A stretch of 64,000 nucleotides of DNA from Laburnicola sp. R22_1 (lineage: Eukaryota > Ascomycota > Dothideomycetes > Pleosporales > Didymosphaeriaceae), in assembly GCA_014281115.1 (NCBI GenBank), contig JACONQ010000006.1:1116001-1180000 (forward strand), given 5' to 3'. Below are positions 13,193-22,599 of this stretch, piece by piece; the stretch's first letter is position 1; every line of letters begins with the position of its first letter. The translations under genes and the position numbers were made by a program. Under the pieces are notes generated by a model that made no database searches, was not told the DNA's origin, and was given only the letters and a program-made list of their open reading frames with translations.

Positions 13193-13344
13193 TAATTATA
13201 CTATTAACTTAAATAACTTCTAAAAAGATTCTTAATATATTTAAACTTATAAAAGCTATAGCCCTAGCACTCCTACCCTATTTAATTTCCCCCTTATTAC
13301 TTTTATTCTTACTACTAGGCTTAGGCTTATTAAGTAGTCCTTAT

Positions 13345-14671
13345 TATAGTACTAAGCCAAAAGTCTGTTCCCCGCAGGGGTAAGCGAGGTCCGCCATCAT
13401 CACCACCCCGTCGCGCAGAGCGCTCCGGCACCCCCAATATCGCTCCTAGAGAGTTGATAATTAATATAGAGATAATTATTTGATTAATATTTTGTTTGAT
13501 ACCCGCGCGCACGCTGGAGAGCAAGTAGGCGGCGCGGCATACTAAGTATAAGCTTGCGAATCAGCGAATTAGGGATCCTACGCCAGCAATCTTTCAACGC
13601 CGCGCAGAAGGTCTCAAAGTCCTTATCGCTGTCGCCAAGGTCGCCTATATTAGGGTAACGCTTATGGAGTTCTCTCTTAAGGGACCACTAGAGATGTTTA
13701 ATAGGGTTAATATTAGGGGAATAACGCAGCCACTTAATTAGTTATATGCTGTATTCCGCCAAAAAATCGAGCGACTATCGCGCCCTGTGGATGGGCGCGT
13801 TGTTGTGCATATAGATATCTCCTGCGTAATAATTATAGAGGAGTCCTTCGCGTAAAGCTTTAATATAACTCTATACGCTGTATCCTTTGCAATAAGCTGC
13901 TAGGTCCCTAGGCATAATCACTAAGGGACTCCGCCGAACCTGCCCTCTCTAATTAAGCCAGATACTCGCCCACACTATTGCCGCGCGAGATCTTGATATA
14001 ACTGTCTCCTTGATTATCTTATGTCTCTATTTCTTGTGTGGGAGGTAAAAAACCTATGTAGATGTGCCGCTAGAGCGTCTTTAAATAGAGCACTTATCTA
14101 AGAACTAGAAGGGCTGTCCGCGCCAATCCTAATTGCGATATTCCTGTTCGAATTAACGCCTCTCCTAGGCCACCGCGCAAGTGATCTTAGGCTTCCGCGC
14201 TGCCTAGAAGTTAGTTAGGCTCTCTGCCTTTAATGCGCGATATGCAGTTGTTTGAGAGATGCGGCGGAGGGAGGCCTCGCAGAGGAGGGCTAGGTATTCA
14301 ATCCTTAGGTTTTTTTGTGCCTCTTAGTAGAGTACACGCTTGTTATGTGTATTAAGCGCCTAGGGACACCCTAATTAAGGCCGCGATTAATTGTGGTGTT
14401 ATTCTCTATATCTCTAAAGTGTTTTATTAATGCAGCGACGCGTATAGTTAAACTCCTTAGCCAACTCCCGCAATAACGCGCCCGCCTCACACTTCGCGAT
14501 AATTAAATCCTGTTGCTGGACAGATAATTCGGCATTGCGGCGACGATTTCCTAAAATTTCTACACCAAAAGAGCTTATATTAGTGGAGTAATATAGTGTT
14601 AAAAATAGGGTGTTAGTGTTAGTGTACGCGCGTTAGCGTGTTAGGAAACAGACTTTTGGCTTAGCACTATA
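13345..14671 (-). mobile_element. Tc1/mariner-like DNA transposon, moderately decayed
   Basis: Left end TATAGTACTAAGCC with AAAAGTCTGTTCC and right end GGAAACAGACTTTTGGCTTAG with CACTATA are inverted repeats of about 27 bp. They sit on TA dinucleotides, as expected for Tc1/mariner. The length of 1327 bp is typical. Base composition is much less AT-biased than the flanks, so it inserted later or escaped most RIP. An 80-bp GC-rich patch (about 13371-13450) lies just inside the left end. Confidence 0.85.
13530..14560 (-). pseudogene. Broken Tc1/mariner transposase (DDE_3 type)
   Basis: Read on the minus strand, the N-terminal part shows RRRNAELSVQQQDLIIAKC and GALLRELAKEFNYTRRCI, a helix-turn-helix of the Tc1/Tc3 kind. 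The C-terminal part shows NAPIHRAR (second catalytic Asp region), LIKWLRYSPNINPIKHLWW and LKRELHKRYPNIGDLGD, close to the usual WPPYSPDLNPIENLW. Stops and frameshifts interrupt the central part, so it is inactive. The expected length for the family is about 340 residues and the remnant covers nearly all of it. Confidence 0.8.
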
Positions 14672-15560
14672 AAATAGGTTAGCACTTAAACTAATTATAA
14701 ATTTATTATAAATTTATTTAAATTTATACTACTAAAGTTATTATTCTCTTTACTATTATTATGCTTATCCTTATCTTTATTTTTATTATTCTAGAAAAAG
14801 TTAGTAAATATATTTAGAAACTATTTATATATAAATATATTTAAAATTAGCTTGAATATATCTTATTAATAAACTTCCTAGCTAAATATTAGTTATAACG
14901 CATTAATACTTATTTCTAAAAATTTATAATAATTAGTATATATTCTATTAAATAAGTTTAGAAAATATTTAGAACTTGTTTAAATATACTTTACTAGATA
15001 AGAAGGTATTAGACGCTAAGGTTACTAGTATTACTAGCCTATAATACCTAGGCGTAGTATACTTATTAGATATAGGTAAAAAGACCCTATAGAACCTATA
15101 TAGACGCTAAATATATTAGTAATAAATTTTAAATATATTCTAAATATATTTAAACTTATATTATATAGGCCTTATAGATCTTCGCTAGATATATAGTAAT
15201 AGTTTTTATAAACCTAATAATAATAGGGCTATTTATATCTATTAAAAATAGCTTAATACTAAGAGGCAGGCTGTCTAAATCTAGATAGTAGTAGTATAGT
15301 AGCTAAATATATTTAGGTAACTTATAAAGCTTTTAATTTAGACAAAGGCAAAATAGTAGTAAGGCGGCATATTGCTAATTATATATATAAAAGTATTAGT
15401 GGCAACTTTATATATTATTACCTAGTATTTATATAAACCTATTTATAATATATTTATATTATATTTATGTTAAAATTTACTACTACCCTACTTTAGTCTA
15501 GCTTTACTAGCTATACCTACTACTACGCTAGCCTAGACCACACTATTAGCCAAGCCTAAA
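14672..15560 (-). other. AT-rich continuation of the decayed intron-rich block
   Basis: The same intron-like modules appear here in reverse orientation (for example around 15120-15160 and 14700-14725). Between about 15180 and 15400 the minus strand has a long stretch reading LPLSIKLFLIDINSPIII with few stops. I see no intact gene. Confidence 0.4.
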
Positions 15561-15587
15561 AGCACTATTAGGTGAGCTGCCTGCACC

Positions 15588-15669
15588 ATTAAAACAATGT
15601 GAATCGTTCCAAAAACGGCTAGCGCTCATGTACAACAAAAACATTCACATTAAAACAATGTGAATAGTT
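15588..15669. promoter_or_regulatory. Direct and inverted repeats upstream of the first CRC-motif gene
   Basis: ATTAAAACAATGTGAAT(C/A)GTT occurs at 15588 and 15649, 61 bp apart. The second copy is part of an inverted repeat, ATTCACATT (15643-15651) and AATGTGAAT (15657-15665). It lies 27-110 bp before the ATG at 15696. A role as a regulatory site is inference from position and symmetry only. Confidence 0.4.
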
Positions 15670-15695
15670 GGTACATACGACATTCCTTCAAATAG

Positions 15696-16526
15696 ATGCA
15701 CACAAAAACTGCACGAGCGAACAGCACCTCAACCCAATCCATACACTATTACAATAGAAGTCTAAGTACCGAAGGTACTCTGTGTAACCCCAGCATAAGC
15801 GATACAACCACCGACTGTACTCAAACATCCCCCCTGCAACTGCACCATGAAGCAGCTCTTCGAGAAGGTCAAAAAGCCAAGGATATTCTCAAGCCTACGC
15901 TCCCAACGGTCGAATTCCGCATCGACCAGCCGCACTTGCCCGAGCACCAGCAATCACGAAAGCAGTACTTCTGCCTCCCTTCCCCCCAGCGCCCCATAAT
16001 CCAACGCCCCCTCCCCCTTCCAACCGCACCGCACACAACCCACCCCCACATCACTGGCTACACGGCCGACCTCGTCCTCTCAGGCCCGCACACCATATGC
16101 CGCTGCGTCCTCCCCGAAGCGCACGGCGACGCCTTCACACGCCGGCACCACGCGTCCGCGGCCAACAAGATAACCTTCCTTTCGCGCAGCGGGGAGCCCA
16201 TATCGTGGGAGAGGGCCGCCCACGCCTTCCTCGACGTGCTGGGGTTCGACTCGCGGCTTAGCGCCGGGTGGCACGCAGAGGACGAGGCGCTGCTGGAGCG
16301 GGTTTTCCATGGTGATACGGTGCGGGCTATTCGGCGGTATCATGAGGTTTTGAGGGGGGTGAGGAGGCATGGGGTGCTGAAGTGCGCGTTGGAGGAGGAT
16401 GTGTTTTGGTGGGGGGAGGTGAATCCGAAGGGGGTGGTGTTGAGGAAGGTGGAGGAGAGGGTGGCGGGGCGGGGGGAGGTGGTGACGGTGAATGGGCCGA
16501 TCTATGGGGCGGGGAGAAGGCGGTAA
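15696..16526 (+). CDS. CRC-motif protein 1 (hypothetical)
   Basis: This is an open frame of 276 residues. The first half is low-complexity, rich in Ser, Thr, Pro and His. A compact motif follows at residues 135-147: CRCVLPEAHGDAF. After it comes a predicted helical part with WERAAHAFLDVLGFD and an Arg-rich VRAIRRYHEVLRGVRRH. The spacing C-x-C-x2-P-x2-H-x2-(A/N)F recurs in the genes at 33327 and 45613, so I treat the three as paralogues of an undescribed family. The Cys pair and His could bind metal or form a short knuckle, but no known domain is recognised. There is no signal peptide. The start is the first ATG of the frame; an upstream exon cannot be excluded. The dense minus-strand frames here are shadows of a GC-rich coding strand. 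Confidence 0.65.
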   Translation: MHTKTARANSTSTQSIHYYNRSLSTEGTLCNPSISDTTTDCTQTSPLQLHHEAALREGQKAKDILKPTLPTVEFRIDQPHLPEHQQSRKQYFCLPSPQRPIIQRPLPLPTAPHTTHPHITGYTADLVLSGPHTICRCVLPEAHGDAFTRRHHASAANKITFLSRSGEPISWERAAHAFLDVLGFDSRLSAGWHAEDEALLERVFHGDTVRAIRRYHEVLRGVRRHGVLKCALEEDVFWWGEVNPKGVVLRKVEERVAGRGEVVTVNGPIYGAGRRR

Positions 16527-16696
16527 AAATATTACATGGCGAGTGGCCCAAGGGTGGGGAGGGTGAATGCTAACTTACTGAGTCAACGTGACGTAGCGCC
16601 AAGACGGCCCCGCCACGACTCACTCTGGCGTCAACGGTATCATTATATAGCGATTCATCCATCCAATGCTGCGCGTGGCTGCTGCAGCCCTCCATT

Positions 16697-17974
16697 ATGG
16701 TGCGTATCGTTGACCTGGACGACGTGCCCGACGACCGGCCGGACAAGCCCGTACACTCGTCGCTGGGCCCGTTGGCGCGCACGCAAAACAACACGACGAC
16801 GGGCGACGATAGGCCGAATCCCAACATCAATGGATTTTCAGCTGCCCTGAGCTGTTATCCGTGAGCCTGCCTGAGGACGCGGCTCCGCTCCCTGACGCAA
16901 GCATGCTAACCACGGCGCCGACACAGCATTGTCCGCCAGCTCGCGCGCCAGCTCGACCTCAACACGCTGCACAGCCTGTCGCGCACCTGCCGCCAGTTCC
17001 GCGCGAACCTGCTCGAGTACCGCGCCCAGCTCATCCGCCACACGCTGCACTGCGACTATGAGGACTCGGACCAGGGCGCGGGCATCCAGCAGTCGCGCCA
17101 GCTGACGAGCGGGCGCGTGGGGCAGTGCGCCCGCGACATGGTCGCCGAGTGCCAGCGCTGCGGCATCGTCGTCTGCCGGGTGCGTCGACTGGTCTTGTCT
17201 ACATGGCGTGGAGCATGATTGATGCATCCATACTAACCCCCCCAGAACTGCGCCGTCAAGCCGCCGCCCACGCCGACCCTGCGCGCCCGCCACCGCCGCC
17301 TATGCCGCACTTGCACGAAAGCGCCCCTGCAGCTCCTGACCGCCTGCAACCGGTCGCGCTCGTCCTCCGCCGCGACTCCCTCGTCCCCGGGCACCCCAGA
17401 CGCATGTCCGATGCTCTTCGACTGTATATGCGATGACATGGTCTGGCTATGCCAGCCGTGTGGGCAGCAGCTGAGGAACGCCGATACCATGTACGTCCGC
17501 GCGTGGACGTGGCGGACGCGGTACAGCCACTATCTCGGTGGCGTCGGTACAGGTGCCGGCGAGGGAAATGAGGGCGTAGAATGCGGACGCGGGCCCAGCT
17601 GCCTCGCCGCGAGGTTAGTAGAGCATGAGGTGGACTGTAACGCGGAGCTTGCCGAGAGCTACGGCGGTCTCGACGGCACCTCACAGTCGCCGGAGCGCTG
17701 GACAGGCACCAGTTACCATGCCCAGGAGATCGAGGGCATCGGCGGAGTTGTCAAGATGAAGCTCAAGAAGCAGGTCCACGTGGGCGAATGTGTCAAGATC
17801 TACGACGACGAAAGAGACAAGTCGATCCGTTGGCTCGAGCGGGAAGTGTCGGGTAAGCTGAGGAGCTGGTGCTCATGGTGCGAGAGGGTAGTGCTCGGGG
17901 AGAAGGACAAGGCACAAGCAAAGGGAGAGAGACCGCCTTCTAGCGGGTCTAGCTCATCCGCATCCGCCACCTGA
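16697..17974 (+). CDS. F-box protein with Cys-rich zinc-binding-like region (3 exons)
   Basis: Exons 16697-16860, 16927-17179 and 17246-17974 join in frame to 381 residues. Both introns are 66 bp with fungal features: intron 1 GTGAGC...GCTAACC...ACAG, intron 2 GTGCGT...ACTAACC...CCAG. Residues 44-82 (NGFSAALSCYPIVRQLARQL, then LNTLHSLSRTCRQF) match an F-box, the Skp1-binding part of SCF ubiquitin ligases. A Cys cluster follows: C130, C133, C138, C141, then C159/C162, and C199, C201, C208, C211, spaced like paired zinc ligands. The C-terminal tail is Ser-rich. The likely role is substrate adaptor, with the Cys-rich region as a structural or recognition module; the substrate is unknown. The first exon start is the first ATG of the frame. 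Splice sites are read by eye, but the frame and composition support them. Confidence 0.75.
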
Positions 17975-18733
17975 AGCTCGGCATTCGCATATAGCTCCTG
18001 TAGTGAGTCGCCCTGAGATACGTAGAACATATTGAACCTTTGGCTTGGCCGACTGAGAACCACTATCTACCCAAGTCATCACTGTCCCGTCTAAATACTG
18101 CTCACCTCGATTGCTATGTTCTTTTCCGTTATTATCACACCTTATCATGTAAGAACAACAGGTACATGTGCATAACGTCTTACCCAAGGTGAAGAAAAAT
18201 GCTACTCTCAAACAACTGGAATCCATTGCATCACCTGTCCACCATACGAAGGTAAGCTGTTTTGCCTGCAAACGCAAACACGGCTCGAGCAAACACGGCG
18301 TACACACATGACCTGGCAGGAACGCTCAGCCAACTCTACTACCGTTCGTTTGTAAGAGGAGATGGGCGTGTGTATTACTTTTGCTGGACAATCAATTCAC
18401 ACGCTCCACTCCTATAAAACTGGTCAAGTACCGCGACTCATCCTTTCTCTCTATATCCTCTTCTATCTTCGTTTAACATGTCATGTCCTATCCGCAAACC
18501 ACTTAGGTAGTCTCTACTTCACTTCAGTTGCTGGACGTTTCTGGAACTGCTCGGGGCGACACCGCCAACTTCACGTCGGTCGTCGAGTGTATTGCGTGCG
18601 TCTCATTGGCCCAGAGCCTGTAGTTTTTCTCTCTCGAGGGTCGCGTGCGGACGTGTTGCGTTTGCGGAGCGTGGGTATTCACTTTCATCGAGGGGCTGGT
18701 GGACCTACTTTTCCTTTGATTTCTCCTGTTGTT
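17975..18733. other. Intergenic region between the two F-box genes, 5' part
   Basis: This stretch holds the 3' flank of the first F-box gene and upstream sequence of the second. Open frames here (for example from 18362) lack coding-like composition and homology that I can see. No RNA gene is recognised. Confidence 0.5.
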
Positions 18734-18845
18734 GTTGGGTTCACCCTCACCGTTGGCTTCATCGACCCAATTTTCCTCTCCTCTATCCTCCTTTTGTTAG
18801 GTTCACCCTCACCGTTGGCTTCATCGACCCACTTTTCCTCTCTTC
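18734..18845. repeat. 62-bp direct duplication in the promoter of the second F-box gene
   Basis: GTTCACCCTCACCGTTGGCT followed by TCATCGACCCA and TTTTCCTCTC occurs at about 18739 and again at 18801. The two copies are near-identical over about 45 bp with a shift of 62 bp. The pyrimidine-rich character is typical of fungal promoters. Confidence 0.85.
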
Positions 18846-18898
18846 CTTCCTCTCCTCGCCCAAAACGGTCGCGCTAGTAGGCCCTTTGCCGTACACTG

Positions 18899-18907
18899 TA
18901 TATAAAG
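18899..18907 (+). promoter_or_regulatory. TATA box of the second F-box gene
   Basis: TATATAAAG lies 360 bp before the chosen ATG at 19267 and is followed by a CT-rich stretch suitable for transcription start. The long leader contains a possible 5'-UTR intron: GTACGT at about 19007 to TTCAG near 19143. Confidence 0.5.
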
Positions 18908-19266
18908 AGCTCCCACCTCGTTCCTTTCTTCTCTCTACACTCGACATCTGCGGCTTGTCTTGAGGCTATACGACTTTGACGCTTTCGACCGCGACACTTC
19001 TGCAACGGTACGTTTGTTAATTGGCCCCTAACCGGTGAAAGTTTTCCGCTTTCAACCTGCTACTGAACCTTGGAAATGCCGGATAGCTGCTGATTGATGC
19101 AGACACATCACTACGCATCCCCACCCACTTCTGCTTTCTTCAGATAGCACAGAAACGCTCTTTTTGTGCGTTATTTGTTTGGTAAGACTGCTCGAGTGAA
19201 ATCACCCGCACCCTCTACCCTTCCCACTTGTTTTTTGTTCCAACCGACAATACTATATTCCTCACC

Positions 19267-20514
19267 ATGTCCGACTTCGTGGCCAAGTCCGTCAACCCTA
19301 CCACCCCGGGGTATACCTTCTACGGCTATCGTATCAGCAACCTGTCGGACTACATCGCCTACCCCCCGGCAGCCATTGAAGTCCTTCCCGCCGAGCTTCG
19401 CCTTATGATCCTCGAATATCTCTTGTCGTCTGACGAGCCGATTGACCCGACTCCCTGCACCGAGGATGATACCAGCGAGGTGCACAACGGTGCTGTCCGC
19501 ATTCGAGGCTGCTCGGTCCACGAGGGACGCAACTTGAAGAGGAAGCGCGACACCCGTCCTACCTCAAAGCTTGGCCTCTACACCTCTATCCTGCGCGTGT
19601 GCCACTACATGTACGAGGAAGGTTCGCAGATGTTGTATAGCCGCAACTCCTTTCAGCTTTTGGAGAAGCCGTGGTCCAAGTCTTGCCCTCTGTGGGTCAA
19701 CGAGATTGGTCCTGCCGCGTTGAAGCACCTGACATCCTTGGCCCTCACGGTGAGGCTCACCGGATACTCCGGCATGACCTTCTCGGGTCCCGAGACTGAG
19801 TACCGCCACCCCGTCGCCCCCATGACAAAGAGCTGGGTCAACATGTTTGCCATGCTCTCCTCGGAAGCCAAAAACTTGAGGAGCCTACACTTGGACTTTG
19901 TCACTCCAGACGCGCCGGAGGAGGATGCCGCAGTCCTTCACCACATCGCCATTCTTCACGCCATCGTCAACCTCAAGGTCGAGAAGACTATCCGCACCAC
20001 CGGCGCCCTTCCAAAGCTCTATCTCGGCTATCTCGAGCGCAAGATGGGCGTCGCCTTTGACTCGATCGACATCGACAACCGCGACAAATGCGACATCTTG
20101 ACCGCCATATCCTGGCTGCAGACCGAAGTGCGCAAGCTCAAGTCCTGCGTCAACAAGCCAATCATTCGGAACTATCAGCACGGTCTCAGTTTCGATGTCT
20201 CCGAGTGGAAAGAGTCCAATGTCCAGACGAAGGGACACGCCTACCGCGCTCCGCAGTTCCCGAGCAGCAACGAGCGCGACATCTCGTCCTACTCCTCGAT
20301 CATCCATGGAGTTCAGTTGTTGGAGAAGCAGAGGGCTCTCGGAAGGAGCGATTCTTGTACCCCGCTCAAGAAGAAGCAGGCGCTCGAGATTCATTCCATC
20401 AAGTTGGACCTTGTCATCGACTTCTGGGGTGAGCTTGAAGAGCTTGGCCTTGTCGAGAAGATAGCTGAGTGTGAGGATGTTGAGGATGTTGAGGAGGGAG
20501 AGGATGAAGAGTAG
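19267..20514 (+). CDS. F-box-like protein
   Basis: This is a single-exon frame. I choose the ATG at 19267 because it lies in a strong CTCACCATGTCC context, giving 415 residues; an in-frame ATG 39 bp upstream has a weak context. Around residues 37-55, IEVLPAELRLMILEYLL is an F-box start of the kind seen in many fungal proteins. It is followed by LYTSILRVCHYMYEEG and MLYSRNSFQL, typical of the Pezizomycotina F-box/DUF7730-like group, in which old and new substrates evolve rapidly. The remainder contains Leu-rich segments such as LTSLALTVRL and LRSLHLDFV. The C-terminus is strongly acidic (EDVEDVEEGEDEE). It is likely an SCF adaptor or a relative that has lost that role. It runs in the same direction as the preceding F-box gene but is not clearly its duplicate. 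Confidence 0.8.
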   Translation: MSDFVAKSVNPTTPGYTFYGYRISNLSDYIAYPPAAIEVLPAELRLMILEYLLSSDEPIDPTPCTEDDTSEVHNGAVRIRGCSVHEGRNLKRKRDTRPTSKLGLYTSILRVCHYMYEEGSQMLYSRNSFQLLEKPWSKSCPLWVNEIGPAALKHLTSLALTVRLTGYSGMTFSGPETEYRHPVAPMTKSWVNMFAMLSSEAKNLRSLHLDFVTPDAPEEDAAVLHHIAILHAIVNLKVEKTIRTTGALPKLYLGYLERKMGVAFDSIDIDNRDKCDILTAISWLQTEVRKLKSCVNKPIIRNYQHGLSFDVSEWKESNVQTKGHAYRAPQFPSSNERDISSYSSIIHGVQLLEKQRALGRSDSCTPLKKKQALEIHSIKLDLVIDFWGELEELGLVEKIAECEDVEDVEEGEDEE

Positions 20515-21244
20515 AAGACGGATATGGATGCCTTGGAGGATTAGGAGGTTGGTATGCCCTGAGTGCTATGATCGATCTGGTTGCTACGATCTGGTTACTA
20601 TGAGCTGGATGCTCTCAATGATATGAGCTGAGCTGGTGGTTATTGTTTGTTACTGTCGGACGGATCTTCGGACTATCAGCATCTTCCACGATGCCTTTTT
20701 CAAGGTTGCATGGCGGAATGGTCAAAAGTACCTCTTGGATTTGAAAAAGGGATGGTAGGGCGAGCGGATATTATTGGTACTATCCTCTATAGTGATGTAC
20801 AATACATATTCCTGATTCAGCTGTGTTTGCTTCGCGTCGTGTGGATGTGTCTCGTCTTTTGTTGTCTCATGATACCTCATCCAGTTCCCTGGTGTCTAGA
20901 ATGCGTAGTTGAATGCGTATTACGCTCTTAGTCATACCCCGACTGCGTTGCCCAGGGTACCCAATATCCACACACCAACATTCACTCTACCAGCCTTTCA
21001 CCTACCCCCCACCCACCACCCCACAATCAAATTTCCACAACCCACGTTCCCACCCAAACATCCGCACCCGCACACCAATCCACCAAACAAAACAAAAACA
21101 ACCCATGGCCCAAACACGCTCTCCACGCCACACCACACCCGACACTTCTACACTCACACACCCACACCCACGCCACCTCTCTCGCGCAAAAGCTATCTCT
21201 TGCACACAAACTAATACAATAATCGCCTAGTCCTCCACCTCACC
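20515..21244. other. Intergenic region, no gene recognised
   Basis: The 3' flank of the F-box gene carries short GATCTGG/TGAGCTGG repeats at about 20570-20640. The 250 bp before 21245 are extremely C/A-rich, with CCCACCACCC-type runs on the plus strand, as in many fungal leaders. No convincing coding sequence was found. Confidence 0.5.
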
Positions 21245-22021
21245 ATGTCCACCAACTTACCCGCAACCGCACCTGCACCCGCACAACCACCTCCACCACC
21301 CACCTCCCCCACCCCCTCCGAAGCCAGCACCCTACATGGAACCCCAACCTGCGCCTGCAAAACCGCGTGCCGCTGCGTCTGTCCGCACGCCATAGGCTGC
21401 TCCCTCCGCGGCACGACGCACACATCGGGAAAAGAAGCTGACGACTACTTTCTTATGCAGCTTGTGCGTAGGCTTGAGGGTGCGCGAGATGAAGAGGAAG
21501 AGGAACAGGAAGAGGGAGGGGAGGATACAGATAAGCCGATTGGTCCGTTTCTGAGGAGGGTGTTTCAGACGTTGTGGCCTGCATCTGGACGTGGACGTGA
21601 ATCTGGAGGGGTTGAGGAGGCGCGTACGGACTCTGTGGGACGCGTGCCAGCGCCAGTGACGAACGCTGGAGGACATAATGCGGGCACGATGGTAGCTGCC
21701 GGGGCGGCGGTGGGACCGTGGGTTGCAGAGCTTCCCATCCGTGCCAAGCCGTCTGATTCGAAGGAGGATAGGTCTGCCGGGTGGGTTGTCAGGGCTAAAG
21801 ACAAGGTGCCGAAGAAGGCGGAGGAGACGCGGGAGAAGACGCGGGAGGAGAGCTTTGAGTGTTTGTGTGATAGGATTTGTTTGTGCAGGTGTGGGTGTGA
21901 GGAGAAGTTGGGGACGGAGAAGGAGGAGGAGGGGATTGAAGTTGGAATTGAGAAGGGTGTTCGAGAAATGTCGTTGGCGGAGATGACGGAGGATATTTGG
22001 AGGAGGGGATTGATTGATTGA
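21245..22021 (+). CDS. Cys-rich hypothetical protein
   Basis: The 258-residue open frame starts at CTCACCATGTCC, a good fungal context. The N-terminus is Pro/Ala-rich. Residues 36-52 carry CACKTACRCVCPHAIGC, with six Cys in 17 residues. The middle is acidic (EEEEEQEEGGED), then Gly/Ala-rich. A second Cys cluster near residues 207-224 reads ECLCDRICLCRCGC. CRCVCP recalls the CRCVLP of the gene at 15696, so it may be a distant relative, but the His and Phe of that motif are not in place. No signal peptide or membrane segment is seen. The frame ends in a GATT tetranucleotide repeat. The function is unknown; a metal-binding or intracellular Cys-rich role is only a guess. Confidence 0.6.
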   Translation: MSTNLPATAPAPAQPPPPPTSPTPSEASTLHGTPTCACKTACRCVCPHAIGCSLRGTTHTSGKEADDYFLMQLVRRLEGARDEEEEEQEEGGEDTDKPIGPFLRRVFQTLWPASGRGRESGGVEEARTDSVGRVPAPVTNAGGHNAGTMVAAGAAVGPWVAELPIRAKPSDSKEDRSAGWVVRAKDKVPKKAEETREKTREESFECLCDRICLCRCGCEEKLGTEKEEEGIEVGIEKGVREMSLAEMTEDIWRRGLID

Positions 22022-22030
22022 TTGATTGAT
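22008..22030. repeat. (GATT)n short tandem repeat
   Basis: Five GATT units overlap the stop codon of the preceding gene. Confidence 0.9.
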
Positions 22031-22257
22031 GGAGTGGGAAGAGGGCTGAGATTTGGGAATGGGTTGATGTTGTGTGTGTCTGGATATGTGTAGCATACTG
22101 TGTTGTCTTATATATGAGAAGGAGATGGTGATTTCTGTAAGACAATGCATATTGTACATCACTGTTTTCAAGAAAAATACCAAAGTATCAATCTAATCAC
22201 AGCACTTTGCAATATAACCCCCTTCTCTTTAATGTTTATGCGAGCGTTTGACACAGT
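22022..22257. other. 3' flank up to the Copia insertion
   Basis: No gene is recognised. The sequence continues uninterrupted across the Copia element to 32886, as shown by the AAATG duplicated at the element borders. Confidence 0.6.
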
Positions 22258-22262
22258 AAATG

Positions 22263-22414
22263 TGTAAGGGATCAGTAGGGTAGCAATTAGGAATGAGAGA
22301 CTAAGTTGATTGTAACAAGCTGAACAGAGAAACTGCTTAAGTAGCAGAATCGTGATTAGCAACTAGTCTACATCAGGTTGGTGGTATTATGTGATATCGT
22401 ACTCCACACTAACA
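22263..22414 (-). repeat. 3' LTR of Copia A1
   Basis: 152 bp, pairing with 32729-32880. The terminal dinucleotides are TG...CA on the minus strand. Confidence 0.93.
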
Positions 22415-22599
22415 CACCTCCCACAGCACAAAGGTAGCGGAGTGCTATAAAGTATAACAAAGCAAAATGAGTGAACAGAGGGCCTCTAGGGCACCTCCCT
22501 AGAAAGAACTCTATTAGGTAATAACAGATGTAACAAACTTATCCTCTAAACTAATAACTTATTAGCGGATATTAGTTATTCCTAATTGCTGCAAGAATC

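Larger units (their letters stand above)
5979..13344. other. RIP-decayed AT-rich block with intron-like repeat modules and coding remnants
   Basis: No intact gene remains. Two things stand out. First, the motif TTTAAATATATT with one or more AGAATATATTT units recurs every few hundred bases; many copies start with GTAAGT or GTTAGT and end near CTAAT plus TAG, like fungal introns. Second, the stretches between them often read open on the plus strand except for TAG/TAA at likely Gln codons. Best remnants are listed separately. The original product is not recognised. It could be one or more copies of a large intron-rich repeated gene, or a transposon-borne gene. Confidence 0.5.

Noticed and set aside
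13330..13524. 64-codon minus-strand frame at the left end of the mariner-like element
   Set aside because: It lies across the terminal repeat and the GC-rich patch, downstream of the recognisable transposase end, and resembles no known protein.
16080..17684. Several long minus-strand frames opposite CRC-motif gene 1 and the first F-box gene
   Set aside because: They are shadows produced by GC-rich third positions of the real plus-strand genes and have no family resemblance or splice logic.
18362..18963. Plus-strand frames of 171 and 123 codons upstream of the second F-box gene
   Set aside because: They overlap the tandem duplication and the TATA box in different phases. The composition is pyrimidine-rich promoter sequence, not coding.
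19564..20394. Minus-strand frames opposite the second F-box gene
   Set aside because: They are antisense shadows of a well-supported 415-residue gene.
20700..20790. Possible tRNA-like start (GGCGGAATGGTCAAAAG)
   Set aside because: I could not form a cloverleaf with acceptor and T arms, and no A/B box pair is convincing.
21332..22183. 283-codon minus-strand frame opposite the Cys-rich gene
   Set aside because: It is antisense to a frame with a better start context and Cys clusters. Its low-complexity Arg/Pro/Leu content is typical of shadow frames.
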